The translations under genes and the position numbers were made by a program. This document shows, piece by piece, positions 36,057-44,764 of a stretch of DNA of 64,000 nt; the stretch's first letter is position 1; each line of letters begins with the position of its first letter. The stretch spans positions 1-64,000 of the forward strand of contig CAWEOT010000010.1 in the NCBI GenBank assembly GCA_963810775.1, read 5' to 3'. The stretch is from DATBVX01 sp963810775. GTDB taxonomy: Bacteria > Pseudomonadota > Gammaproteobacteria > Steroidobacterales > Steroidobacteraceae. The notes below the pieces were generated by a model that searched no databases, was not told where the DNA came from, and saw only the letters and a program-made list of their open reading frames with translations.

Positions 36057-37085
36057 ATGAGCGTACAGGCACCCGACGCCGAGCGGCAGGTCTGGATATT
36101 CACCCAGATGCTGCGCATCCGCGCCTTTGAAGAATGCGTCAAGCGCACGTTTACCGAACACCCCGGCGTCATCCGCGGTCACACGCACCTGGCCGACGGC
36201 GCCGAAGCATCGATCGTCGGCTCGCTCAGCCACTTCCGCAGCGGTGATGCGGCCCTGGCAACCTACCGCTGCCACGGGTACCCGCTCGTTCTGGGCAGCG
36301 ACTCCAAGGCGATGATGGCTGAGATCTACGGTCGCGCGGATGGCCTCTGCAAGGGCCTCGGTGGGTCCATGCACCTCACCGACGTCAAGCACGGCTTCCT
36401 CGGCACGTCGGGTATTGTCGGCGCAGGCATTCCGCATGCTGCCGGCGCCGCCTGGGCCGCGCAGATCCGCAAGAAAGGCGAAGTCGTGTTCTGCTTCTTC
36501 GGCGACGGCGCATCGAAGCAGGGTGCCTTCTACGAGACGCTCAACATCGCCTCTCTGTGGAAGCTTCCGGTGATCTTCGTGATGGAGAACAACGGCTACA
36601 ACGTTGTGACGACCACAGCGCAGGAGGATGCGAATGCGGCCAACGGCGAGCCGCTCTCCGTCAAGGCCAAGGCCTTTTCAATGCCAGGCGTCACCGTCGA
36701 TGGGACCGATCCGCTGGCCGTACATGCCACGGTCGGCGCAGCGGTCGAGCGGGCGCGCGCAGGCGCCGGCCCGACCTTGGTTGAATCGAAGGTCTACCGC
36801 CTTTCGGCCCACGGCAACATCATTGCTCCGCCCGGTGTGCCGCTGCATTACCCCGAGCATGAAGCAATCACGGTGTTCGGCAATCGCGCGGAATACGAGG
36901 CGGCGCTACGTGGCGATCCGGTGCCGCGCTTTCGCGGCACCTTGGTCCAGGCCGGCGTGCTGAGCGGCGCAAAGGCCGACGAGCTCGCGGCGCAAGCGGC
37001 CAAGGAAATGGACGCCGCCATGGCGTTTGGAATCAAGAGTCCCTTCCCCAAGCTCGAGTCCGCGCTCGAGAACATTTACGCCTAG
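36057..37085 (+). CDS. 2-oxo acid dehydrogenase E1 component, alpha subunit
   Basis: The 342-aa protein has the thiamine-diphosphate motif GDGASKQGAFYETLNIAS ending in MENNGY, the substrate-side GSMHLTD loop and the phosphorylation-loop-like YRLSAHG. It resembles acetoin or pyruvate dehydrogenase E1 alpha (AcoA/PdhA). The beta subunit follows 13 bp later. No E2 or E3 gene accompanies this pair, unlike the second set 2 kb away. AAGGAG precedes the ATG. It may use the E2 of the second set or oxidise a different 2-oxo acid or acetoin-like substrate. Confidence 0.92.
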   Translation: MSVQAPDAERQVWIFTQMLRIRAFEECVKRTFTEHPGVIRGHTHLADGAEASIVGSLSHFRSGDAALATYRCHGYPLVLGSDSKAMMAEIYGRADGLCKGLGGSMHLTDVKHGFLGTSGIVGAGIPHAAGAAWAAQIRKKGEVVFCFFGDGASKQGAFYETLNIASLWKLPVIFVMENNGYNVVTTTAQEDANAANGEPLSVKAKAFSMPGVTVDGTDPLAVHATVGAAVERARAGAGPTLVESKVYRLSAHGNIIAPPGVPLHYPEHEAITVFGNRAEYEAALRGDPVPRFRGTLVQAGVLSGAKADELAAQAAKEMDAAMAFGIKSPFPKLESALENIYA

Positions 37086-37098
37086 GCCGGAGCGACCC

Positions 37099-38067
37099 AT
37101 GGCACAGCTTCCATTTATCGCTGCGATCGACGCTGGCATCCACCAGGAGATGCGACGCGATCCCAAAGTCCTTTATTTCGGCCAGAACATGGCGACGACG
37201 GAGAATCACGACTTCGTCGCGGCCTACGGGCACGATCGCGTACGCGTGACGCCCATCTCCGAGACCGCGGAGATCGGCATTGCGATCGGCGCCGCGATGG
37301 CGGGCCTGCGCCCTGTAGTCGAGCTCTACATGGCGGAGTTCATGCTCGTCGCCATGGACCAGGTGGTCAACGAAGCGCCGCGCTTCCGCTACATGTCTGG
37401 CGGGCAGGTGAAAGTGCCGCTCGTGCTCAAGGCCGGGTTCGGCTTCGCCTGCGGCTGGGCAGGCCAGCACACCGGCTCATTGACCGCACTCTTCATGGGC
37501 GTTCCTGGTCTCAAGGTCGTCGTGCCGTCGACCGCTGCCGATGCGAAGGGATTGATGGCTACGGCGATCCGCGATGACAACCCGGTCGTATTCCTGCACC
37601 ACTACCTGCTCACGCTCGAGCATGGCGAAGTGCCGGATGGTGAGCACCTGGTGCCGTTCGGCAAGGCCGAGGTTCGGCGCTCGGGCGGCGATGTCACGAT
37701 CGTCGCCACCGGCTGGATGGTTCCGCGTTCGCTCGCCGCGGCCGAGAAGCTCGCCAAGGAAGGCATTCAGGCGGACGTGATCGACCCGCGCACCGTCGCG
37801 CCGCTGGATCTCGACGCTATCCTGAAGTCGGTCGCCAAGACGGGACGTCTGGTCGTCGTCGATCAGGCACCGCGGCACGCTACCGTCGGCGGCATCATCG
37901 CCGGCGATGTCGCGGAACACGGGTTCTCGTCGCTGAAGGCGCCGATCGTGCAGGTGAACGCACGCGATGCAACCGTGCCCTATAGCGAGCCGCTCGAGGC
38001 CTACGTGATCCCGGACGAGGAGCGCATCATCGCTGGCGTGCGCACTGTGTTGAAAGCACGCAAGTAG
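37099..38067 (+). CDS. 2-oxo acid dehydrogenase E1 component, beta subunit
   Basis: The ~322-aa protein is the transketolase-type partner of the alpha subunit: TPISETAEIGIAIGAAMAGLRPV carries the catalytic Glu, MDQVVNEAPRFRYMSGGQVKVPL is the pyrimidine-side segment, and DVIDPRTVAPLDLDAI is the C-terminal domain signature. ATG 37099 is used; the longer frame overlaps the alpha gene. Together the two subunits form the alpha2beta2 decarboxylating E1. The gene is followed by a 155-bp gap in which I see no feature. Confidence 0.92.
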   Translation: MAQLPFIAAIDAGIHQEMRRDPKVLYFGQNMATTENHDFVAAYGHDRVRVTPISETAEIGIAIGAAMAGLRPVVELYMAEFMLVAMDQVVNEAPRFRYMSGGQVKVPLVLKAGFGFACGWAGQHTGSLTALFMGVPGLKVVVPSTAADAKGLMATAIRDDNPVVFLHHYLLTLEHGEVPDGEHLVPFGKAEVRRSGGDVTIVATGWMVPRSLAAAEKLAKEGIQADVIDPRTVAPLDLDAILKSVAKTGRLVVVDQAPRHATVGGIIAGDVAEHGFSSLKAPIVQVNARDATVPYSEPLEAYVIPDEERIIAGVRTVLKARK

Positions 38068-38222
38068 CCCGGCCTGCGGCAACTACTAGTGATCGCCGCA
38101 AATCGCTATCGCAGGCTGCGGCTCAATACGAGGACCGTCAACCGCTGAGTCGGTGGCCGGCCCCGCGCGCGGCACGTAAGATTCCGCGGGTTGAGCTCCG
38201 CTCCATGCACGGGAGGCGTTCC

Positions 38223-39965
38223 ATGAGGATCCTTCGTGTCGTCGCCTTGCTGCTCGCGGCGGTGTCATCGCTGCCGTCGCTGGCCGACTCCGGAGATCGC
38301 GCGCGCGTGACGGCGCTTGCGGACCGTTTCGTCGCCGAATACGAGAAGAACTTCCCGGTGTCGTACGCGTTCTCGGGTTTGCCGGTGAAGCGCAGCGACG
38401 GGGTGGACATCAACTCGCCCGAGGCAATCGCGCGCTGGCACGCGCTCATGAAGGAGATGGCAGGCGAGCTCGCGGCGATCAAGCCAGACGCCTTCGCCGG
38501 CGAGCCGGAATGGGTCACCTGGCAGTTTCTCGACCAGACGTTCGAGCAGGACCGGTTGACGGCAATCTGCCGCGGCGAGCTGTGGGGCGTATCGACACTT
38601 GGCTGGCAGGCTGCGCTGCCCCAGATCGCGAGCATGCAGCCAGTGGGCACGAATGAGGCGCGGGCGCAAGCACTTGCGCGCTGGCGCGACTTTGGACCTT
38701 ACATTGGCCGGGAGATTGCGAACCTGCGCGAGGGCCAGCGGCTCGGCTATTCCGCGTCGGAGGCCGCGACGCGATCCACCCTGGGCCAGTTCGACGAGAT
38801 GCTCGCCCAGAAGCCCGCCGAGTCGCCGCTCATGGATCCGGCGAAGCGCGACAACACGTCCGCGTTCAGCGCGAAATGGACCAAGGTCATCGAGGGAACG
38901 GTCTGGCCGGCGATCGCGCGCTATCGTGACTACATCCGCGAGGAGTACCTCCCGCATGCCCGCAAGTCCCCATCGCTCGAGGGCATGCCGGACGGCCGCG
39001 CCTGTTATCGCGGGCTGATCTTCTCGACGACGACCGTGGATGTCGACCTGGATGCGCTCTTCGACCTCGCGCAGCAAGAAGTCGAGCGCGAACGAAAGCT
39101 CGCTGTCGACCTCGGGCGGAAGCTCTTCGGCGACCGGGTAACGGACTGGAAGTCGCTGGGCGAGGTCATTCGCGCCGACCCTCAGGAGCGGTTCGCTTCG
39201 GCCGACGAGATCCGGGACTTCACGCAGCGCGTCTACGAGCGGGCCTACGCGGCCGCCGGCAGGATTGTGACCACGCCGCCCGTAGCGAAGGTCGTTCTCG
39301 AGCCGTTCCCCGAGTTCCAGCAGGCGACCGCGCCGGGCGGACAGTACATCCCCGCGGCGGAGGACGGCAGCCGCCCGGCGACCTACCTCTACAGGAACGT
39401 CCCCGCGGCTACGTACCGCACGTCGCTAGAGAACGTGATCCTGCACGAGACGATCCCGGGCCATCACCTGCAGATAGCTTTCCTCGCGGAGCACGGGCGC
39501 AAGAACAATCACCCGATTGCGCGGCTGCTCTTCTTCAGCGGGCCCGGCGAGGGCTGGGCCACGTACGCGGAGGACTTTGCGTACGAAATCGGCCTTTACG
39601 ATTCCGACCGCGACTACATTGGACGCGAGATGAGCTCGATCACGCCATGGATGGTGCTCGAACTCGGCACGCAGGTGAAAGGCTGGACCATGGAGCAGGC
39701 GCTCGCATATGCCCTCGAAGCAAGGCCGCTGCGTTCGCCGGACACGGTGAGGGAAACGGTCGCGCAGATCAGCAGCCTGCCAGGCTTCGTGCTCGCCTAC
39801 CCGCTCGGCGCGATGAAATGGGAAGAGATGCGCAAGCGCGCCGAGGCGGCGCTCGGGGCGAAGTTCGACGTGAGGGCTTTCCACCAGGTTCTGCTCGAGG
39901 ACGGGATGCTCCCGTTCTCGGCGTTGAACGCGAAACTCGACCGCTGGATCGCTAGCCAGAAATGA
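38223..39965 (+). CDS. DUF885-family exported protein, predicted metallopeptidase
   Basis: The ~580-aa protein has a signal peptide (ILRVVALLLAAVSSLPSLA) and the DUF885 hallmark VILHETIPGHHLQ, a variant HExxH zinc motif, followed by GPGEGWATYAEDFAYEIG with a likely third ligand Glu. The length fits the family. DUF885 proteins are assumed to be periplasmic peptidases related to M32-like clans. GGGAGG lies 7 nt before ATG 38223. It stands between the orphan E1 pair and the convergent E1-E2 operon, with no evident link to either. Confidence 0.9.
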   Translation: MRILRVVALLLAAVSSLPSLADSGDRARVTALADRFVAEYEKNFPVSYAFSGLPVKRSDGVDINSPEAIARWHALMKEMAGELAAIKPDAFAGEPEWVTWQFLDQTFEQDRLTAICRGELWGVSTLGWQAALPQIASMQPVGTNEARAQALARWRDFGPYIGREIANLREGQRLGYSASEAATRSTLGQFDEMLAQKPAESPLMDPAKRDNTSAFSAKWTKVIEGTVWPAIARYRDYIREEYLPHARKSPSLEGMPDGRACYRGLIFSTTTVDVDLDALFDLAQQEVERERKLAVDLGRKLFGDRVTDWKSLGEVIRADPQERFASADEIRDFTQRVYERAYAAAGRIVTTPPVAKVVLEPFPEFQQATAPGGQYIPAAEDGSRPATYLYRNVPAATYRTSLENVILHETIPGHHLQIAFLAEHGRKNNHPIARLLFFSGPGEGWATYAEDFAYEIGLYDSDRDYIGREMSSITPWMVLELGTQVKGWTMEQALAYALEARPLRSPDTVRETVAQISSLPGFVLAYPLGAMKWEEMRKRAEAALGAKFDVRAFHQVLLEDGMLPFSALNAKLDRWIASQK

Positions 39966-40033
39966 CTGGCGTTCGCAGTGCGCTGAAGGGTCGCCGATAG
40001 GTTTCAGCACCAGCGCGCCGGGAGTTATCGACG

Positions 40034-41233
40034 CTACTCCAGGCGCCAGTCGCAATCCTCGAGAATCTCGACAATACGCGCGAGAAACTCCGATGCGAGG
40101 CGACCGTCGGCGACGCGATGATCCACCGTCAGCGTGAGCTCCGACAGTGGACGCACCTCGACATTTCCATTCAGCGACACAACGCGATCACGTTGCCGGC
40201 CGACGGCGAGAATCGCGGATTGCGGCGGGTTGATGATTGCAGTGAAGCGGTCCGGACCTCGTGCGCCGAGGTTCGAGATGCTGATCGTCGCGCCGTCGAG
40301 CTCTTCGCGCTTCAGTCGACCCTTGAGGGCGCGCTCGACACAATCCGCGCGTCGGCGAGCGAGTTCCAGGAGACCAAGCCGCTCAACGTGGTGAATCACC
40401 GGAACGAGCAAACCGTTTTCGACGGCAACCACCAGGCCGATGTGCGCACCGCTCGACTGGACCAGACGAGCATCGGGCGAGTCTGGATCTCCCAAAAAAG
40501 TCGCGTTCATGGCAGGAAAATCGCCGAGTGCTCGAGCGACTGCCTGCAGCAGGAAATCGTTCACCGACAGCTTGCGCGAGCCCGCCGCCAGCGTGGCGGA
40601 AGACTCCGCACGCAACGCCTGCAGCAAGGTCCAGTCGACTGAGCGTTCGACGATGAACTGCGGGACGGTCGCGTTGCTCAGTGTCATCGCGCGCGCCAGC
40701 GCGCGGCGCATCGGCGACATCCCAGCCGACGCAGGGCTGGCAACCGACGATGCTTTTTCATTGGTCGGCGTTCCGATCGCACGTTTCACATCTTCGAGTT
40801 GAACGCGTCCGCGCGGCCCGGATCCCGCAATGCCGCCGAGATCGAGGCCGTGCTCGGCTGCCACCTTGCGTGCGACTGGCGAACTTCGGATGCGATCTCC
40901 GGCGTGCGTTTCGAATGCAGCGGTCGAAGGCAACGCGGCCTGACGTTCCGGTGTCCGCGCCTTCGGGACCATCGTGCTTGCCGGCTGTGCCGCATCGGCT
41001 TCGAGGCGTGCGATCTGATCGCCGACGCTCGCCTCCTGGCCCACCTGCACCAGGATCTCGACCAGGCGCCCGCTCACCGTCGCCTCGATTTCAACCACCG
41101 ATTTTTCCGTTTCGACTTCGACCAGCGGTTCTCCGAGCGCCACCGTATCGCCCACGTTCTTGAGCCAGCGAGTGACGCGGACCGCCTCCATCACGAGGCC
41201 GACTTTCGGTATTTCCATCGCAACCAGTGCCAC
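40034..41233 (-). CDS. 2-oxo acid dehydrogenase E2 (dihydrolipoyl acyltransferase)
   Basis: The 399-aa protein has one lipoyl domain (~1-80; lipoyl-Lys in VEVETEKSVVEIEAT), an E3/E1-binding domain (~115-155; RSSPVARKVAAEHGLDL) and the acyltransferase core ending in LTVDHRVADG with the catalytic His-x3-Asp motif. It receives the acyl group from E1 and passes it to CoA. It is 6 bp downstream of E1 beta in a three-gene operon. No E3 (lipoamide dehydrogenase) is in the window. The single lipoyl domain resembles acetoin or branched-chain type E2. Confidence 0.93.
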   Translation of the reverse strand: MALVAMEIPKVGLVMEAVRVTRWLKNVGDTVALGEPLVEVETEKSVVEIEATVSGRLVEILVQVGQEASVGDQIARLEADAAQPASTMVPKARTPERQAALPSTAAFETHAGDRIRSSPVARKVAAEHGLDLGGIAGSGPRGRVQLEDVKRAIGTPTNEKASSVASPASAGMSPMRRALARAMTLSNATVPQFIVERSVDWTLLQALRAESSATLAAGSRKLSVNDFLLQAVARALGDFPAMNATFLGDPDSPDARLVQSSGAHIGLVVAVENGLLVPVIHHVERLGLLELARRRADCVERALKGRLKREELDGATISISNLGARGPDRFTAIINPPQSAILAVGRQRDRVVSLNGNVEVRPLSELTLTVDHRVADGRLASEFLARIVEILEDCDWRLE

Positions 41234-41239
41234 GCTTCT

Positions 41240-42229
41240 TTACTCCCGCGCCGGTGCTTCGAGGCCGAGTAGTTGGCGCACACCGCGAACGATCTCATCG
41301 CTGCCCGGCAGCAGAGCTCGCTCGAGCTCAGGAGCGAAGGGGATCGGAGCGAAGGGACAACCGACGCGCGCGACCGGGGCGTCGAGCTCGTCGAACAGCT
41401 CTGTACCGATGCGCGCCGCGATCTCGGCGCCGACGCCACCGTTGCGCACCGCTTCATGCGCGATCAACGCGCGGTGGGTTTTGGCGACCGATGCTGCGAT
41501 GGTCGCCATATCGAGAGGCACCAGGGTGCGCAGGTCGATGACCTCAACCGAGACACCCGCGCGCGCCAGGGTCTCTGCGGCTGTCAGTGCATCTCGCACC
41601 ATCGCCGAATAAACGATCAGGCTGACATCCTTACCAGCGCGCACGACACGCGCCTTGCCGATCGGCGGCAATTCCGCGCCGTCCGCCAGCGCTTCCTTCA
41701 TCGTGTATAGCCGCTTGTGCTCGATGAAGAGCACCGGTTCGCCGAGCCGGATCGAGCTCTTGAGGAGTCCGTACGCCTCGGCTGGCGATGAAGGCGCCAC
41801 GACCACCAGCCCCGGTACATGGATGAACCACGCTTCCAGGCTCTGCGAGTGCTGTGCTGCTGCGCCTCCGGCAGCACCAGCCTGCGTACGCACGACCAGC
41901 GGAACGGCGAGCTGACCGCCCGACATGTAGCGGTACTTGGCCGTCTGATTGACCAGGCAGTCCATCGCCAGCGTCGCGAAATCGATGAACATGATTTCGA
42001 GCACGGGCTTGAGACCACAGAGCGCCGCGCCGGTCGCGAGGCCCGTGATTGCCGCTTCGCTGATCGGCGTGTTGCGCACGCGCTGGTCGCCGTGTTTCTG
42101 CGCGAGACCCTTGGTGACGCCGAAAGCTCCGCCCGCGGCGACGTCCTCGCCCAGCAAATGGACCGAGGCGTCACGCGCCAATTCCTCGTCGAGTGCGCGG
42201 CGCAGGATCTCGATGAAGGTGTGCTCCAT
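41240..42229 (-). CDS. 2-oxo acid dehydrogenase E1 component, beta subunit
   Basis: The 329-aa protein is a second E1 beta: NTPISEAAITGLATGAALCGLKPV (catalytic Glu), MDCLVNQTAKYRYMSGGQLAVPL, and VEVIDLRTLVPLDMATI. It is clearly paralogous to the protein at 37099-38067. It lies between E1 alpha (6 bp upstream) and E2 (6 bp downstream), giving a compact operon in the order alpha, beta, E2. Substrate choice (pyruvate, acetoin or branched-chain 2-oxo acid) cannot be settled by eye. Confidence 0.93.
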   Translation of the reverse strand: MEHTFIEILRRALDEELARDASVHLLGEDVAAGGAFGVTKGLAQKHGDQRVRNTPISEAAITGLATGAALCGLKPVLEIMFIDFATLAMDCLVNQTAKYRYMSGGQLAVPLVVRTQAGAAGGAAAQHSQSLEAWFIHVPGLVVVAPSSPAEAYGLLKSSIRLGEPVLFIEHKRLYTMKEALADGAELPPIGKARVVRAGKDVSLIVYSAMVRDALTAAETLARAGVSVEVIDLRTLVPLDMATIAASVAKTHRALIAHEAVRNGGVGAEIAARIGTELFDELDAPVARVGCPFAPIPFAPELERALLPGSDEIVRGVRQLLGLEAPARE

Positions 42230-42235
42230 GAAAGC

Positions 42236-43222
42236 TCAGCCCGATATCGCGTTGAGCGATGGCGAACGATAGACATCCTCGAGCACCGTCGCCGGATCGG
42301 GGCGCGGTGCCGCGCGGGCCCGTTCGACGGATTGCTGCACCTCTTGCTTGGCGCGCTCAGCGATCGCGTCCAGTTCTTCCTGCTTGACGCCGCGCTCGAT
42401 GAGATGGCGTTTCAGCCGCTCGATCGGGCACTTCTCCCGAATCGCCGCGAGCTCTTCCTTCGACCGGTACTGCTGCGCGTCGCCCACATAGTGACCGGCC
42501 ATGCGGAACGTCATGCACTCGAGCAGATACGGACCCGCGCCTTTGCGCAGCAGTTCGATCGCTTCGCGCGCGGCCGCATACACAGTGGGCAGGTCGTTGC
42601 CGTCGACGGTCTTCGTGGAAATGGAGTAGGGCGCAGCGAAACTGCTGACATGCGTGACGTTGGAGTGCTCCTCGCGGCTGGTGAACTCGGCATAGCCGTT
42701 GTTCTCGCAGACGAAGAGCACTGGGAGCCGCCACAGCGCGGCGAGGTTCAGCGTTTCGTGGAACGCGCCAGCGCCCGTCGCACCGTCACCGAAGAACACC
42801 ACGCTGATGTTCTGCTTGCCTTGCGCCTGCGCCGCCCACGCAGCGCCCGCGGCGAGGGCGAGATTGCCTGCCACGACACCGGTCGCGCCCAGCACACCGT
42901 TCGCTGCATCGACCAGGTGCATCGAGCCGCCGCGACCGCGGCACAGGCCATCTTCGCGACCGAGAATCTCGGCGAACGTGGCTTGAAGATCGCTTCCCTT
43001 GGCAAGCACGTGGCCGTGGCCACGATGGCTCGTGAACAATACGTCCTCGCGAGTGAGATGCGCGCAGACGCCGACGGCAACCGCTTCCTGTCCGGTCGAC
43101 AAGTGAGGAAAGCCGGGAATCTCGCCCGCGGCGGCCAGCCGCTGCACCTGGCCTTCAAACAGCCGTATCCGCCAGAGCGCGTGATACATCTGCTTCCAGT
43201 CATCGAGCGTCGGTGTAGTCAC
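42236..43222 (-). CDS. 2-oxo acid dehydrogenase E1 component, alpha subunit
   Basis: The 328-aa protein has the ThDP motif GDGATGAGAFHETLNLAA with CENNGY, the GGSMHLVD loop and YRSKEE near the C-terminus. It is paralogous to 36057-37085. It starts the E1 alpha-E1 beta-E2 operon. A 7-6-7 dyad lies ~50 bp upstream, in the gap to a divergent gene. The pattern resembles acetoin dehydrogenase (AcoABC), but no acetoin-specific regulator (AcoR) is seen. Confidence 0.93.
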   Translation of the reverse strand: MTTPTLDDWKQMYHALWRIRLFEGQVQRLAAAGEIPGFPHLSTGQEAVAVGVCAHLTREDVLFTSHRGHGHVLAKGSDLQATFAEILGREDGLCRGRGGSMHLVDAANGVLGATGVVAGNLALAAGAAWAAQAQGKQNISVVFFGDGATGAGAFHETLNLAALWRLPVLFVCENNGYAEFTSREEHSNVTHVSSFAAPYSISTKTVDGNDLPTVYAAAREAIELLRKGAGPYLLECMTFRMAGHYVGDAQQYRSKEELAAIREKCPIERLKRHLIERGVKQEELDAIAERAKQEVQQSVERARAAPRPDPATVLEDVYRSPSLNAISG

Positions 43223-43270
43223 AATCCTTCCTGGTTCTTAGTTTTCATGAATACACTGAGGCGCGCGAGT

Positions 43271-43290
43271 TTTCTCCATCGTCGGAGAAA
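43271..43290. promoter_or_regulatory. 20-bp dyad upstream of the E1-E2 operon
   Basis: TTTCTCCATCGTCGGAGAAA has perfect 7-bp arms and a 6-bp spacer and lies ~50 bp upstream of the E1 alpha start and ~95 bp upstream of the divergent exported protein gene. It is a candidate operator for either or both. Confidence 0.45.
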
Positions 43291-43385
43291 TGATACCGCC
43301 CGCATCCGGGAACTCGCGAGCGGATTGGGATGCTGCTAATGTCACCGTCGGCCGGATCGTGACCCAAAAACAAAAAGGTGGACGT

Positions 43386-43919
43386 ATGCTCTGTCAGCAG
43401 CGGAATCGGACGGCTCTGTGGGTAGTTGCCGCAGCCGCATTGCTACCTTCGACGGCGTCAGTTGCGCAGAACTCAGCGGACCGCGACCTGAGCGAAATCA
43501 GCAGCTACGTGCTGACCGACGCGGGTCTTGCCAAGTACACCCAGGCCGTCAAGAACCTGGGCCCCCTTGCGAACGGGATGTCGGATCATTGTGCTGAAGG
43601 GGACGACGATGACGGTGAGAGTGCTCACTCTCTGGATGAAACGGTGGCGCGCGTCGATGCAATTCCAGGAGTTCACGCCGCGATCAAGGCGGCGGGCATG
43701 ACGACCCGCGAGTACCTCGTCTTCACCTTCTCCTTGTTTCAGAACGGCATGGGGGCTTGGGCGCTCGATCAGCCCGGTGGCAAGTTGCCGCCAGGCGTGT
43801 CTCTGGAGAACGTGAAGTTCTATCGCGCGCACGAGGGCGCCATCAAGCAACTGAGCGCACAGACTAAGGCCACCGAGTGTGACAGCGGCGTGGGCGAGGA
43901 CGAGGACAATGCGCAATAG
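43386..43919 (+). CDS. Exported protein of unknown function
   Basis: The ~177-aa protein has a signal peptide (RTALWVVAAAALLPSTASVAQ) and a helical mature part (LSEISSYVLTDAGLAKYTQAV ... AIKAAGMTTREYLVFTFSLFQNGMGAWALDQ), with one Cys near residue 81 and one near the C-terminus that could pair. An acidic run EGDDDDGE interrupts it. AAGGTGG precedes ATG 43386. I do not recognise a named family. It faces the E1-E2 operon divergently and is followed by a DUF3617 gene. Confidence 0.7.
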   Translation: MLCQQRNRTALWVVAAAALLPSTASVAQNSADRDLSEISSYVLTDAGLAKYTQAVKNLGPLANGMSDHCAEGDDDDGESAHSLDETVARVDAIPGVHAAIKAAGMTTREYLVFTFSLFQNGMGAWALDQPGGKLPPGVSLENVKFYRAHEGAIKQLSAQTKATECDSGVGEDEDNAQ

Positions 43920-43991
43920 CGAGGCGACTGGTGATCAGATGCTTTTGCGGCGATCGAGCCATTCCAATAACGAACTCGGAAGGGGAATAGC

Positions 43992-44432
43992 ATGGCTTTG
44001 CCTTATTCGCGCCGCGCTTCGGGAGCTGTATTGACCGTGCTCGCATCTCTGGTTGTCGTTGTGGCGGGCCCACGCGCCGATACGCCAAGCGCTGCCGGGG
44101 ATCTCTGGGAAGTGACGTCCAAGATGTCGATGGAGGGGATGCCGATGGAGATGCCGGCGCAGAAGACGAAGGTCTGCGCGGCGAGAGTGTGGACAAAGCC
44201 GCCGGCGGGCGATAATCCGCGGCAGAAGTGCACGCGCTCGGATTACGTGATCGACGGAGACAAGGTCACCTGGACCGAAAGCTGCGAGTCGCCGCCGATG
44301 ACAGGCAAAGGCGAGATCACCCGGCAGGGCGACGATGCTTACGCTGGGTCCATCCAATACGCGTCCGAACAAGGGAACATGACCATCAAGCTCGCCGGCC
44401 TCAAGGTCGGGACTTGCGACAACCCAACCTAG
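43992..44432 (+). CDS. DUF3617-family exported protein
   Basis: The 146-aa protein has a signal peptide and the DUF3617 pattern: GDLWEVTSKMSMEGMPMEMP, KVCAARVWTKPP, CTRSDYVIDGDKVTWTESC and a repeat-like GEITRQGDDAYAGSIQY ... KLAGLKVGTCDNP. Four cysteines could form two disulfides in the periplasm. The family is widespread in proteobacteria and has no known role. The C-terminus stops directly at the junction with a flavoprotein remnant, so the natural end could have been altered by the same event. Confidence 0.85.
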   Translation: MALPYSRRASGAVLTVLASLVVVVAGPRADTPSAAGDLWEVTSKMSMEGMPMEMPAQKTKVCAARVWTKPPAGDNPRQKCTRSDYVIDGDKVTWTESCESPPMTGKGEITRQGDDAYAGSIQYASEQGNMTIKLAGLKVGTCDNPT

Positions 44433-44477
44433 GAGTGCGAGCGCACTTGCCAGACCGCGCAGTGCCCGGCGGGGAGC

Positions 44478-44645
44478 CACGCGGGACTCTACTTCGTCGG
44501 GTTGCCATTCCTGCACGCGATGTCGTCGTCGATGATCCACGGCGCCGGTCGGGATGCCGCACGCATCGTCGAGGCGATCCGGTTGCGCCTTGGTGCTGAA
44601 ATTTGTGACGGGAGGGCGCTGCGTGCTCCACAACCCTCTGTTTAG
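44478..44645 (+). pseudogene. C-terminal remnant of a CzcO-like flavoprotein monooxygenase
   Basis: Read in the same frame as the DUF3617 gene but after its stop, this stretch gives AGLYFVGLPFLHAMSSSMIH followed by GAGRDAARIVEAI and a short tail to TAG 44643-44645. That is the characteristic C-terminal segment of flavin-dependent monooxygenase-like NAD(P)/FAD oxidoreductases (CzcO type), where the final FAD-domain strand and helix lie. The other ~350-400 residues are absent and there is no start codon, so it is a gene fragment left by a deletion or rearrangement at the edge of the catabolic island. Confidence 0.7.
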
Positions 44646-44680
44646 ACATCATTTTTAAGTGTCTATGCGAACCTGCCCGC

Positions 44681-44720
44681 GACTCAATGGATATTCAGGA
44701 TACTGAATAGTCATTGAGTC
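44681..44720. promoter_or_regulatory. 40-bp interrupted palindrome, candidate operator of the TetR-Rieske fusion gene
   Basis: Outer arms GACTCAATG (44681-44689) and CATTGAGTC (44712-44720) are exact complements. Inner arms TATTCAG (44692-44698) and CTGAATA (44703-44709) are also exact. All share one centre (44700.5). The site is 45 bp before the start codon of a protein whose first 210 residues are a TetR/BetI repressor, which makes autoregulation likely. Its right half, ACTGAATAG plus TCATTGA, recurs before the second BetI-type gene at 58345-58368. Confidence 0.75.
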
Positions 44721-44764
44721 AGCCTGTCGGCCCGGGTAAAATCGACGCACACCGGGAGACTCCA

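Noticed and set aside
41819..43339. 506-codon plus-strand frame over the E1 alpha/beta genes
   Set aside because: The minus-strand genes have clear ThDP and E1 beta motifs; this frame is a codon-bias shadow.
44714..44764. Upstream in-frame start of the TetR-Rieske gene
   Set aside because: It falls inside the operator palindrome, while ATG 44765 has a proper ribosome site.
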